Assembly (NCBI GenBank): GCA_038203935.1
Contig: JBBRDM010000141.1
Location: 1 to 14,645 of the forward strand
Direction of reading: 5' to 3'
Source of the DNA: JANXSG01 sp038203935
Lineage (GTDB): Bacteria; Armatimonadota; Chthonomonadetes; Chthonomonadales; Chthonomonadaceae
Length of the DNA stretch: 14,645 nt
Shown: positions 7,115-14,640 of the stretch, in pieces
Layout of the letters: each line of letters opens with the position of its first letter
Numbering within the stretch: position 1 is the stretch's first letter
Translations under genes and position numbers: made by a program
Notes under the pieces: generated by a model
Told to the model about the DNA's origin: nothing
What the model saw: the letters and a program-made list of their open reading frames with translations, nothing else
The model's database searches: none

Positions 7115-7639
7115 TTGAATATTTGGCGTTTAATGGCACATCATCTTCCACAACATTACGATGAGATTATTCAGTGGAGTGCTGCCTATGGCTTAATTGG
7201 CGTAGGATGGGGTCAGAGTGGTGATTTAAGGGACGCTTCATTTCGAAATGAAAGCGACATAACCAAATTAATCGCTAAAAAACACGAAAATAGCAGCAGT
7301 AATTTTACCAACGGCGGTCGATCTCTTTGGATGCTTTATAACCAAATGCAGATTGGAGATCTGGTTATTGTGAAGACGAAGAAATTTATGTTAACTATGC
7401 GCATAACAGGAGATTATCATTATAGTGGTGATCAATATCCGCCTTACTATGAACACCGGAGGAAGGCAGAGGTTGTGCCCATAAATCCACAATGGCTTTG
7501 GATAAAATCAGGTGGAAAAGCTGCCGGAGAAAATATCTATTCTCCTCTTATTCGATGCGAAAATAAATTTTCAGACCAAGATTACGATCAGGCATTAGCT
7601 GCGATTTACCATGGTTCGATTGTACCAATTGAAATATAA
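7115..7639 (+). CDS. Standalone EVE/PUA-like domain protein (possible modified-base reader)
   Basis: A 174-residue protein made of essentially one domain. IGVGWGQSGDLRDASF (about residues 28-43), SLWMLYNQMQIGDLVIVK (about 70-87), then MRITGDYHY and YEHRRKAEVVPI toward the C-terminal half, follow the pattern of the EVE/PUA-superfamily domain found at one end of McrB-like and Mrr-like modification-dependent restriction enzymes, where it recognises modified cytosine or similar bases. No nuclease, helicase or membrane segment is attached. The AAAAGGA at 7101 supports the TTG start. The gene is clearly AT-richer than its neighbours: three 60-base rows inside it count 64 G/C of 180, against 67 of 120 in two rows of ubiE, which suggests transfer. 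It sits between housekeeping genes without a partner. The family assignment comes from recall of the motif pattern and is moderately sure; the biological role is unknown. Confidence 0.65.
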   Translation: MNIWRLMAHHLPQHYDEIIQWSAAYGLIGVGWGQSGDLRDASFRNESDITKLIAKKHENSSSNFTNGGRSLWMLYNQMQIGDLVIVKTKKFMLTMRITGDYHYSGDQYPPYYEHRRKAEVVPINPQWLWIKSGGKAAGENIYSPLIRCENKFSDQDYDQALAAIYHGSIVPIEI

Positions 7640-7682
7640 GATTTGAGATTCTAATCTATAAGCTTAGAACGATAATGAGTGA

Positions 7683-8561
7683 ATGTATATAAAGTATTTG
7701 GGTAATCCACCCTTTACAGATTTCGCTACTAAGGGTATACTCCTGCCACAGATCGTAGATACGAAATCGTGCAAGGAAGATTCTATAGCTGCTGAGAATA
7801 CAACCAAAACACCGACTGGTTTGCCGCTGAAGAGCAGTAAGTTTCCCGAAGGTAAAGAGCGTTATGTGCGAGATATGTTCTCCGCAATCGCGCCTCAATA
7901 CGACAGGCTGAACACCATACTCAGCTTCAATCAGGACAAATCCTGGCGCCGCCGGACGGTGAAACTGGCCCGTATAAAGGCAGGAGATATCTGCCTGGAT
8001 GTTTGTACTGGCACTGGTGATTTCGCAGTAGATATCGCGAAAGTAGTCGGTGCGCATGGTCACGTGGTGGCCTCTGATTTCTGTGAGCCGATGGTTCGCA
8101 ATGGGATGAACAAAGTGGCAGCAGCGCCGGGTGGCAGGATAGAGATGATGGTAGCGAATGCGGAGTATCTGCCCTATCTCACAGATTCATTTCATGCCGC
8201 CACGGTCGGATTTGGAATTCGAAACGTGGCCCATATTGATCGTGCCGTAGCAGAGCTATCCAGAGTGGTGAAACCTGGCGGAAAAGTGGCAATACTTGAG
8301 TTCAATCGCCCGCAAAACCGGCTCATCAAACCATTCGTCGACTTCTATCTATTTCAGGTGCTGCCTCGTATCGGAGGGCTTTTTAGCCGCAAAGAGGCCT
8401 ATACCTATCTCCCGGAATCGATGAAGACTTTCGTATCCAGGCAGGAGTTGGCACAGATTATGCTTCAGTCTGGCTTGAGTGATATCATGATTAAAGATCT
8501 TAACTTCGGAACCGTATGTATTCATATCGGAACGAAATCTTCTGCGGTTAAAGCAGGTTAA
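7683..8561 (+). CDS. ubiE: Demethylmenaquinone/2-polyprenyl-benzoquinol methyltransferase UbiE/MenG
   Basis: A 292-residue class I methyltransferase that adds the ring methyl group late in menaquinone (and, in some bacteria, ubiquinone) synthesis, using S-adenosylmethionine. Both UbiE/COQ5 signatures are present: YDRLNTILSFNQDKSWRRR at 73-91 and RNVAHIDRAVAELSRVVKPG at 180-199. Motif I, LDVCTGTGDFA, is at 105-115. The conserved protein starts near KFPEGKERYVRDMF (53-66), so the first ~50 residues are an unusual extension; either the true start is later (for example TTG near codon 47, without a good ribosome site) or the tail is real. The assigned ATG has only a weak GAGTGA upstream. The polyprenyl diphosphate synthase follows after six bases, a natural pairing for quinone side-chain and ring assembly; the menaquinone form is more likely from context but is not proven. 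Confidence 0.93.
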   Translation: MYIKYLGNPPFTDFATKGILLPQIVDTKSCKEDSIAAENTTKTPTGLPLKSSKFPEGKERYVRDMFSAIAPQYDRLNTILSFNQDKSWRRRTVKLARIKAGDICLDVCTGTGDFAVDIAKVVGAHGHVVASDFCEPMVRNGMNKVAAAPGGRIEMMVANAEYLPYLTDSFHAATVGFGIRNVAHIDRAVAELSRVVKPGGKVAILEFNRPQNRLIKPFVDFYLFQVLPRIGGLFSRKEAYTYLPESMKTFVSRQELAQIMLQSGLSDIMIKDLNFGTVCIHIGTKSSAVKAG

Positions 8562-8567
8562 AAAAGT

Positions 8568-9623
8568 ATGAGTTCCACCACTTTCATAGTTTCGCCTCAT
8601 CAAGAAGAAGAGTTTGAAAAAACGAAGCCGGCAAACCTTTCCACCCATCCTATTTTCTTCCTGGATTTTGTAGCGCCCGATCTTAAAGCAATCGAAGCGA
8701 GAATGAACAGTGATCTCGGCTCGGATGTACGCACCGTATACTCTCTCACCAACCATATTTTGAATGCCGGTGGCAAACGCCTGCGCCCTGCCATGGTGGC
8801 GCTTTCCGCCCGTGCTGTGTCTGCCGATATCGATCCTGGCAGGCTGGCAGACATTGGCGCAGCGGTTGAGTTTGTTCATATGGCGACCTTGATTCACGAT
8901 GATGTGGTTGACAATACGGCCACCCGGCGTGGACTGCCTACTGCAAATGCTGTGTATGGAAATGGCGTGGCAGTGCTGAGCGGGGACTATATGCTGGCAA
9001 GGGCAATGCGGCTGCTGGCGATGGATGGTGATCTGAAAATAATACGGACGGTCTCTGAAATTACGATTGAGATGAGTGAAGGCGAAGTGATGGAGATATC
9101 TGCAACTGGAAACTCCAATCTCTCTCTCGAAGACTACCTGGAAATTCTTCGTAAGAAAACAGCCACTTTTGTAGAGGGCTGCTGCCGCTGTGGAGCCATT
9201 TTAGCGGGTGCAAATGAAGCCGCCGAAGACGCACTGGCCCACTACGGCTACCGGCTGGGGATGGCATTTCAAATTGCTGATGACCTGCTGGATTATACCG
9301 GCGATCCACTCGTAACCGGTAAACCTCGGGGCAGCGACTTGAAAGATGGGAGGGCTACTCTTCCATTCATGCTCGGACTGAAATCGGGTTCTGAAACTCA
9401 AAAAGAAATTCTGCTTCGTGCCTTCGCAAATGATCAACTTTCTGATGGCGACGTGCTCGATATATGTGAAATACTCGAAGGGCTTGGTGCATTCGAACAA
9501 ACTCGGATCGCTGCCGCAGATCAGGTAGAAAAATCTGAAACTGCCCTCGATTGCCTCCCACCATCCACAGCGAAAGACTGTTTTACTGCTCTCACCAGCT
9601 ACGTAGTCCAGCGGGAAAAATAA
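8568..9623 (+). CDS. Long-chain polyprenyl diphosphate synthase (trans-type)
   Basis: A 351-residue all-helical prenyl elongase that condenses isopentenyl diphosphate onto an allylic diphosphate to build the quinone side chain. GGKRLRP at 68-74 binds isopentenyl diphosphate. The first aspartate-rich motif, LIHDDVVD, is at 108-115. GEVMEI is at 172-177, and the second aspartate-rich motif, IADDLLDYTGD, at 236-246 is followed by KPRGSDLKDGRATLP. The residues before the first aspartate-rich motif are small (VHMAT), which in this family goes with long products such as octa- or heptaprenyl diphosphate; the exact length is not readable. The first ~35 residues are an extra tail. The start lies six bases after ubiE with an AGG in the ubiE end as likely ribosome site, so the two genes are co-transcribed. 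Confidence 0.94.
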   Translation: MSSTTFIVSPHQEEEFEKTKPANLSTHPIFFLDFVAPDLKAIEARMNSDLGSDVRTVYSLTNHILNAGGKRLRPAMVALSARAVSADIDPGRLADIGAAVEFVHMATLIHDDVVDNTATRRGLPTANAVYGNGVAVLSGDYMLARAMRLLAMDGDLKIIRTVSEITIEMSEGEVMEISATGNSNLSLEDYLEILRKKTATFVEGCCRCGAILAGANEAAEDALAHYGYRLGMAFQIADDLLDYTGDPLVTGKPRGSDLKDGRATLPFMLGLKSGSETQKEILLRAFANDQLSDGDVLDICEILEGLGAFEQTRIAAADQVEKSETALDCLPPSTAKDCFTALTSYVVQREK

Positions 9624-9835
9624 TAAAATCCCATAATTTACATCCGTCTATCTCAGAATTATCCTGGTATGTTCACGTCTCTAAAATAAAAGGACCAGAA
9701 CAAACATTCGGCAAATCTCACTGGTTTTTAATTTCATACCCGCGATAAGGGATATCGAAATAGATCTCACTTAGCAGTTCGGCTGATGAGAACGATAAAG
9801 TAACTTGACAGTGAACTCGAATTGTGGGAAACTAA
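9624..9835 (+). promoter_or_regulatory. 212-base leader/intergenic region before hflX, weak promoter candidate
   Basis: TTAGCA (9771-9776), a 17-base spacer and GATAAA (9794-9799) give a 4/6 plus 4/6 sigma-70 candidate about 37 bases before hflX. Upstream, ACCAG (9694-9698) can pair either with CTGGT at 9664-9668 or with CTGGT at 9721-9725, which is followed by TTTT. The second pairing would form a weak, long-loop terminator for the polyprenyl synthase transcript. No open frame here resembles a gene. Confidence 0.25.
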
Positions 9836-11116
9836 ATGATGACAAAAATTTCACCAATGCATGAGATATACTCCGCAGAACGCGCCATGCTGGTATCTGT
9901 GGAAAAAGATGAAGAAATGCGCCCGTATGGAATGGAAGAGCTGACTGCCCTGACGGAGACAGCTGGAGCTGAAGTGGTAGGGGAGTTTTATCAGCGGCGC
10001 AATCGGCCCGACCCTGCCTATTTTATTGGTACAGGAAAGACATTAGAGCTGTATGCAGGTGTTCAGGATACACAGGCTGATCTGGTTATTGTGGACAGCG
10101 AGTTATCCTCTGTACAGGCGCGCAATTTGGAAGAGGCAGTAAAGTGCCGCGTGATTGATAGGACTCAGCTTATTCTGGATATCTTCGGACAACGGGCACA
10201 CACGCGTGAAGGCAAACTACAAGTGATGCTCGCACAGCTCACCTACCTGCTGCCAAGACTAGGTAACCTGTATACTAAATTCGAACGCCAGCAGGGTGGG
10301 ATTGGAGTACGCGGAGGCGCTGGAGAGACAAAACTCGAAACGGACAGACGCAAGGTTCGCGAAACTATCAGCGATTTGAAGGCGCAGCTTGGGGAGGTTC
10401 GGTCTACAAGGCAGCAGCAAAGAGTTCATCGTAAAAAACTGCCATTTCCAACAGCAGCGCTGGTAGGATATACAAGCGCAGGCAAGTCTACTCTTCTTAA
10501 TCAACTCTCCGGCAGCGAGGTCTTTGCCGATCCACAGTTATTTGCGACACTCGACCCCACAACCCGCCGCGTCGATCTTCCGGACGGATGGGCGATTCTT
10601 CTCACGGACACGGTGGGATTCATTAGGAACCTGCCGACACATCTTATTGCCTCGTTCCGTGCGACACTGGAAGAGACAATTGAGGCGGATTTCCTGATCC
10701 ATGTGGTAGATATCAGCCATCCCCATTACGAGATGCAGATGAACGCTGTTATGGAGGTGCTGGAGGAGTTAGGGGCAGGCGATAAGCCTATTATCACACT
10801 CTATAATAAAGCAGATCTCGTACCGGACAGGCTGTTTATTCAGGACTTAGTTGCCAAGACACCTAATTCAGCAGCTATCTGTGCTGTCAGCGGAGTAGGT
10901 GTGCCCGATCTAATGGATCGTGTAGTGGCTACACTCTCCGAACTGCTGGTGGAAGTGCATGTGCTGCTGCCGTACAATCGAAGTGATTTGATGGCGCAGT
11001 GCCACGAGTATGGCCGCGTCGATAAAACCGAATATCAGGAAGGTGGTATCCTGGTAGATGCGCACCTTACAAGGGACCTTGTCAACAAATTAGAGCGGTA
11101 TGCAGTCGCCGAGTGA
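9836..11116 (+). CDS. hflX: GTPase HflX, ribosome-associated
   Basis: A 426-residue HflX, the usual length. The N-terminal HflX domain has FIGTGKTLEL (63-72), then LTYLLPRLGNLYTKFERQQG (135-154) and the glycine-rich GGIGVRGGAGETKLETDRR (154-172), followed by a helical linker (172-200). The GTPase domain has G1 GYTSAGKSTL (211-220; the middle residues vary from the common GYTNAGKS), G2 within ATLDPTTR (237-244), G3 DTVGF (258-262), G4 NKADL (324-328) and G5 CAVSGVG (349-355). HflX binds 50S/70S ribosomes and helps split stalled ribosomes, notably after heat or antibiotic stress. Two adjacent in-frame ATG codons start the gene (9836 and 9839), with GGGA six or nine bases upstream; a third at codon 8 is also possible. 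It converges with the hydrolase gene, with six bases between the stops. Confidence 0.96.
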   Translation: MMTKISPMHEIYSAERAMLVSVEKDEEMRPYGMEELTALTETAGAEVVGEFYQRRNRPDPAYFIGTGKTLELYAGVQDTQADLVIVDSELSSVQARNLEEAVKCRVIDRTQLILDIFGQRAHTREGKLQVMLAQLTYLLPRLGNLYTKFERQQGGIGVRGGAGETKLETDRRKVRETISDLKAQLGEVRSTRQQQRVHRKKLPFPTAALVGYTSAGKSTLLNQLSGSEVFADPQLFATLDPTTRRVDLPDGWAILLTDTVGFIRNLPTHLIASFRATLEETIEADFLIHVVDISHPHYEMQMNAVMEVLEELGAGDKPIITLYNKADLVPDRLFIQDLVAKTPNSAAICAVSGVGVPDLMDRVVATLSELLVEVHVLLPYNRSDLMAQCHEYGRVDKTEYQEGGILVDAHLTRDLVNKLERYAVAE

Positions 11117-11122
11117 AGCATC

Positions 11123-11944
11123 TTAACCAAGAAGCAACAGTTTTGAAATATTAGCTATTGCGAGGAGTCCTTCATTATCGGCAGTCCATCGCAGGTCGGA
11201 GACATTCTGGCAGAAAACAGCCAATGAGAAACGTCTGCCGTCTGCTCTGGTTATGATGCCGACATCGTTTCGCACCCCATCGACAGCCCCCGTTTTACCA
11301 GCGTATTTCCATTCCTCTGGAAGTAAGCGCGGAATACAGTCTCTATAGATCTGGCCGCCCAGTATCTCTTCAATATTGGCTGATGTCTCTGCGCTGCCCA
11401 GCTTCCTGCTGGCAATTAAATTGAGCAAGACTATCATCTCGCCTGCCGTTGCTGCGCCAAGACCGTACGGTTTACTTGCTTCCGTATCTTCCGTATAAGC
11501 TTTGCGAAAACAGGTAGTTTTCAAGAGACCGAGTTGACGCATCCGGTTGTTTATCGGCTCCGTCCCTAGCCTCACGATCATCATGTTGGTGCCGGTATTA
11601 TCCGAAATGATGGTCATGAGTGTGCAGACATCCCGAATCGACAGCTTCAAACCGGCAGTGAGCCGAGTCAAGACCCCGGAGCCGGCTACCTTCTCATCCT
11701 GTCTCAGTTCGAGCTGCTCATCCCACGAGAGCTTGCCTTCTTCCACGAGCAGCGCCGCATGTACCAGAATGGGAAGTTTAATCACGCTGGCAGTTTTGCA
11801 CCTCTCATCCGAACGATACTGAAAAATATCACTCGTCAGCAGATCGCAGGCTGCAATATGAATATCGAATCCCAAATCCTTCTCGATCTCAATAATACTG
11901 CTTTCAAGACCCGTGCGCAATAATGGAGATTCATTAATTTCCAA
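11123..11944 (-). CDS. Serine hydrolase, class A beta-lactamase-like
   Basis: A 273-residue protein of the penicillin-recognising serine hydrolase fold (beta-lactamase family 2). From the TTG at 11944, SVIK is at 53-56 (active-site Ser and Lys), SDN in IISDNTGTNMM at 114-116 and KTG in YAGKTGAVDGVRNDVG at 217-219, all in the usual order and spacing. The general-base glutamate of class A enzymes cannot be placed with confidence; glutamates in AYTEDTEASK are candidates. There is no signal peptide or hydrophobic N-terminus, so it may stay in the cytoplasm, unlike secreted beta-lactamases. Resistance to beta-lactams should not be assumed. TTG 11944 is preferred over an in-frame TTG at 11980 because AAAGGAG lies six bases before it. 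The start overlaps the upstream NTP-transferase gene by 11 bases, so it is the third gene of the ispE cluster. Confidence 0.85.
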   Translation of the reverse strand: MEINESPLLRTGLESSIIEIEKDLGFDIHIAACDLLTSDIFQYRSDERCKTASVIKLPILVHAALLVEEGKLSWDEQLELRQDEKVAGSGVLTRLTAGLKLSIRDVCTLMTIISDNTGTNMMIVRLGTEPINNRMRQLGLLKTTCFRKAYTEDTEASKPYGLGAATAGEMIVLLNLIASRKLGSAETSANIEEILGGQIYRDCIPRLLPEEWKYAGKTGAVDGVRNDVGIITRADGRRFSLAVFCQNVSDLRWTADNEGLLAIANISKLLLLG

Positions 11945-12725
11945 TAGCAACTCCTTTGATAGCCAGCCCCGCTGCTTCAAAATCTGAAAGGCGATCCAGG
12001 TCCGTGGCTAGTTCAGGATAGCTGCTGACCACTGCTTTCGCTTTTCCGCCCATCATATTGGATACTCTCGACTCCAGAGTTGGAATATCGAGAAAATTGG
12101 GTGATATTTTCTGGGAGAGTATGAGACGAACGAGTGTCCAGAAACCGAGTAGCGCGGCAAGCTTTACCGGGCTTTTCCGGGCGGCATAGGCTTCTGAGAT
12201 GCGCTGTTTCTGCGCCAGAATTACTTCGGGACGAACGAGCATTAAATTTCCGCCCGTATACTCACCTTCCTTCAGCTTCAGGCTGGTCCTTTTGACTCCT
12301 GGAAAACGAGCATAACACTCGGAAACAGGTACAATCGGAAACAGGAGAGATGATAGAGACTGTTCTGCAGATAGTATCGCATGTTCGATGAATTGTGTGA
12401 CCGCATTACCAGTAAGATAGGGCAGATCAGCTGTCGCGATGAGTACGAATTCGGATTCTCTGAACTTCATGATCCCACCAAAAAGATTATCTACGAATCC
12501 GCCCTGATCAGGCAGAACGGTATACTGATCAGATTCCGGAAGATTCCCCATTACTGCAATCGGTGCAGAGTTATCGGCAGAATATAGTGCATCAACGACG
12601 TGCTGCAGCATCGTTTTGCCCATCACTTCTACGAGCGCACGATTCTTCTGGCCGGTTGCTGCCTGAATATCAGCCTTTGCTTCTCCTCCAGCGAGTATAA
12701 CTCTTGGTACACACATTAAACTCAT
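11934..12725 (-). CDS. MobA-like nucleotidyltransferase domain protein
   Basis: A 263-residue protein of the NTP-transferase fold (MobA/GlmU-N type). The nucleotide-binding start RVILAGGEAKADIQ (8-21) is followed by GQKNRALVEVMGKTMLQHVVDAL (25-47), the usual sugar- or cofactor-nucleotidyltransferase pattern. FVLIATADLPYLTG (93-106) holds the metal-binding aspartate, and YTGGNLMLVRPEV (155-167) is the second conserved block. The GxGxRM loop of IspD is absent, so it is not a plain IspD. Substrate and product are unknown; members next to ispE are common in several phyla but remain uncharacterised to my knowledge. Its ATG overlaps the ispE stop as ATGA (12722-12725), implying translational coupling. 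The 3' end carries the ribosome binding site of the following hydrolase gene. Confidence 0.8.
   Translation of the reverse strand: MSLMCVPRVILAGGEAKADIQAATGQKNRALVEVMGKTMLQHVVDALYSADNSAPIAVMGNLPESDQYTVLPDQGGFVDNLFGGIMKFRESEFVLIATADLPYLTGNAVTQFIEHAILSAEQSLSSLLFPIVPVSECYARFPGVKRTSLKLKEGEYTGGNLMLVRPEVILAQKQRISEAYAARKSPVKLAALLGFWTLVRLILSQKISPNFLDIPTLESRVSNMMGGKAKAVVSSYPELATDLDRLSDFEAAGLAIKGVAIGN
11951..11957 (-). promoter_or_regulatory. Ribosome binding site for the hydrolase inside the NTP-transferase gene
   Basis: On the minus strand AAAGGAG, six bases before TTG 11944. It lies within the last codons of the upstream gene and decides the start of the hydrolase. Confidence 0.65.
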
Positions 12726-13624
12726 GCGTCCGCCTCCCTGATGGATATCGATTCCGCTCGGGATAAGGTGTGCGCTTTATAAGAATACGTGTATTTCGTG
12801 TTAAGCAGCTTTAATGCACGATCTGCGGCGCCCTCATTTTCCATAATGCCGTAGACTGCAGCTCCGCTTCCGCAAAGATGCGCTGTCAGCGCGCCTGCCA
12901 TTCGAAGCTCATCATGCAGCCAGGCGATGCCAGGGAAATGATCAAAAACTGGCGGTTCAAAATCGTTGCACTGCGAAGCCAATATTCTGGCTGTATCCAT
13001 ACTCTCAATAGCTTGGACCATCCGCTCTGATGCTTCGTGCGATTCACGATCCCGCAGTGAATCGAGCATTCCATAGGCCCACGAAGTGGAGACGCTCTCT
13101 TTTGGTTTGACAACGACAAGCCATGTCCGGGGGATATCCGGCAGAGGAACTAGCTGTTCGCCTCTCCCAGCCGCGACTGCCGTCCCACCCATCAGGAAAA
13201 AAGGAACATCCGATCCCAGACTGGCGCTGATTTCGGATAGTTCTGCGATTGAAAGTCGATTACCATGCAGCTGATTTACAGCTAGTATGGCCACCGCCGC
13301 ATCGCTGCTTCCTCCGCCCAAGCCCGCTTGTGCAGGTATATTCTTGATAAGATGTATTGCTGCGCCTTGGGCACTCTTTTCTAGTGCCTGCAGTGTCTGC
13401 GCAGCCGCACGTACTACCAGATTTGTCCCATCCGCAGGAATATTAAATTCTGGATCTGAATCACATGTAAAATGGATTCCTGCTGAATCGGTGAGTGAGA
13501 CTTTCAGCGTGTCATGCAGCGAAATCGCCTGCATTACAGAAATCAGGTCGTGATAGCCATCATCACGTTTTCCATAGACATCAAGGGTCAAATTTATTTT
13601 TGCGAAGGCATTTATCAGGAGCAT
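12722..13624 (-). CDS. ispE: 4-diphosphocytidyl-2-C-methyl-D-erythritol kinase (IspE)
   Basis: A 300-residue GHMP kinase of the MEP isoprenoid pathway that phosphorylates the 2-hydroxyl of CDP-methylerythritol in the cytoplasm. AFAKINLTLDVYGKRDDGYH (residues 6-25) contains the catalytic-site Lys9. The ATP-binding loop IPAQAGLGGGSSDAAVA is at 96-112. LGSDVPFFLMGGTAVAAGRG (136-155) carries the catalytic Asp139. The C-terminal GHMP motif LCGSGAAVYGIM (249-260) is intact. Length matches the family. No strong Shine-Dalgarno is visible before ATG 13624, although the following genes of the cluster are tightly coupled. It supplies isopentenyl units that the polyprenyl synthase on the other strand consumes. 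Confidence 0.96.
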   Translation of the reverse strand: MLLINAFAKINLTLDVYGKRDDGYHDLISVMQAISLHDTLKVSLTDSAGIHFTCDSDPEFNIPADGTNLVVRAAAQTLQALEKSAQGAAIHLIKNIPAQAGLGGGSSDAAVAILAVNQLHGNRLSIAELSEISASLGSDVPFFLMGGTAVAAGRGEQLVPLPDIPRTWLVVVKPKESVSTSWAYGMLDSLRDRESHEASERMVQAIESMDTARILASQCNDFEPPVFDHFPGIAWLHDELRMAGALTAHLCGSGAAVYGIMENEGAADRALKLLNTKYTYSYKAHTLSRAESISIREADA

Positions 13625-13686
13625 ATAAACAATCGATTCGTTGGGCTGTTACAGTAAAAGTCTCTGTTAGCTGGCCGTATTACTGA

Positions 13687-14640
13687 TTAAGGCTGGATGA
13701 ATTTGTAGGCATCTTTAATTGTAAGGCTCGGAGCATATGCAAATATGCGATAGTTTATTTCGATGATTGCGCCGGGCAGAATTAATGATCCTGCAGTGGA
13801 AGTCAACGCCGACCCTCCCAGAATTGTGATAATCTGTGGGTCTTGCTCCAGTGCAGGGCTCCACTCCAAACCGTTCAGACTGGAAATAGCAGACCAGGTG
13901 ATTCCAAACGTAACGCTGTCTTTTCGAACTGCAGATAGCTGCTTACTCTCTGGCAGTGACGACAGCTCGTTATCCATGAGAATTGGCGAACCATCTGCAC
14001 GGAGCGCTGCACCAGTTCTGCTGTCACGATCCACCAGCATTTCCGGCAGCTTAAACCCTTTGCATCTCAATGCTCTCAGGGGAGACATTTTAATATGAAC
14101 ATTGATTGCTGAGGAGTTTCGCCTCGCATCAAATGTAATTTCAGCGCGCCACCTATTTCCATAAGTGCCTGAAAGAATCAGCGAAGCGAGGTCCTTTTCA
14201 TTCGTCGCTCGGGCTAGATTCCAGCGAAATGATTCCCACCAGGGATTCTGCCCTTCCTCTGCAGACAGTACCGACCCGAGACTCGTGCCTGTAGCCAGCG
14301 CGGACCACTCAGCGCCTTTCCGAACGGACAGGCTGAACACGGGCTGTTTTCGATCGGAGCGTATCATACGCAGACATACCAGATCGTTTGATATGGTGGC
14401 AAGATTTGTCCCGGCGATAGCATTAGGAGCGTCTCCCGCTTTGATACCGATGGCGGCATCACTCGGCATGCGCGAAACTCTAGGCACGACTGTTATCGCT
14501 GATTGTATAGAACCAGCATTTTGAGCTGAAATGGAATCGGTTTCTCCGCGATTTACAGCATTGCCGGCATTTGGCCCTTTGCCCGAGGGTTCTGTGGACA
14601 CAGTCGTTTTGATTACCCGCTGCAGCAGGGCAGCTGCCAT
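13687..14640 (-). CDS. Hypothetical protein, possibly beta-sandwich; start may lie outside window
   Basis: 317 residues from ATG 14640, but the frame is still open to the window edge, so the protein may be longer. I do not recognise a characterised family. The first 70 residues are low in hydrophobic residues and rich in Ala, Ser and Asn, like a linker. From about 105 the pattern of alternating hydrophobic strands (PVFSLSVRKGAEWSALATG, then RWRAEITFDARRNSSAINVH and the LILPGAIIEINYRIFAY segment near the end) suggests a beta-sandwich such as those attached to carbohydrate-active proteins. No signal peptide is visible with this start, and no catalytic motif can be named. ispE follows after 62 bases on the same strand, but the functional link is unclear. 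Base composition resembles its neighbours. Confidence 0.65.
   Translation of the reverse strand: MAAALLQRVIKTTVSTEPSGKGPNAGNAVNRGETDSISAQNAGSIQSAITVVPRVSRMPSDAAIGIKAGDAPNAIAGTNLATISNDLVCLRMIRSDRKQPVFSLSVRKGAEWSALATGTSLGSVLSAEEGQNPWWESFRWNLARATNEKDLASLILSGTYGNRWRAEITFDARRNSSAINVHIKMSPLRALRCKGFKLPEMLVDRDSRTGAALRADGSPILMDNELSSLPESKQLSAVRKDSVTFGITWSAISSLNGLEWSPALEQDPQIITILGGSALTSTAGSLILPGAIIEINYRIFAYAPSLTIKDAYKFIQP

Noticed and set aside
7646..7657. AGATTCTAATCT inverted repeat between the EVE-like gene and ubiE as terminator or operator
   Set aside because: The stem is five AT-rich pairs with a two-base loop and no T-run; it could not form a stable hairpin.
7091..7666. GCTTAG copies (7091 and 7661) flanking the EVE-like gene as attachment sites or target duplications
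   Set aside because: Six bases is too short to exceed chance, and no integrase, transposase or terminal inverted repeats accompany them.
9743..9757. CGATA/TATCG hairpin before hflX
   Set aside because: A five-pair stem without T-run or further support; no riboswitch-like structure surrounds it.
9805..9810. Exact TTGACA just before hflX as a -35 box
   Set aside because: The -10 position would fall at 9828-9833 (GAAACT, poor match) and the transcript would start inside the gene.
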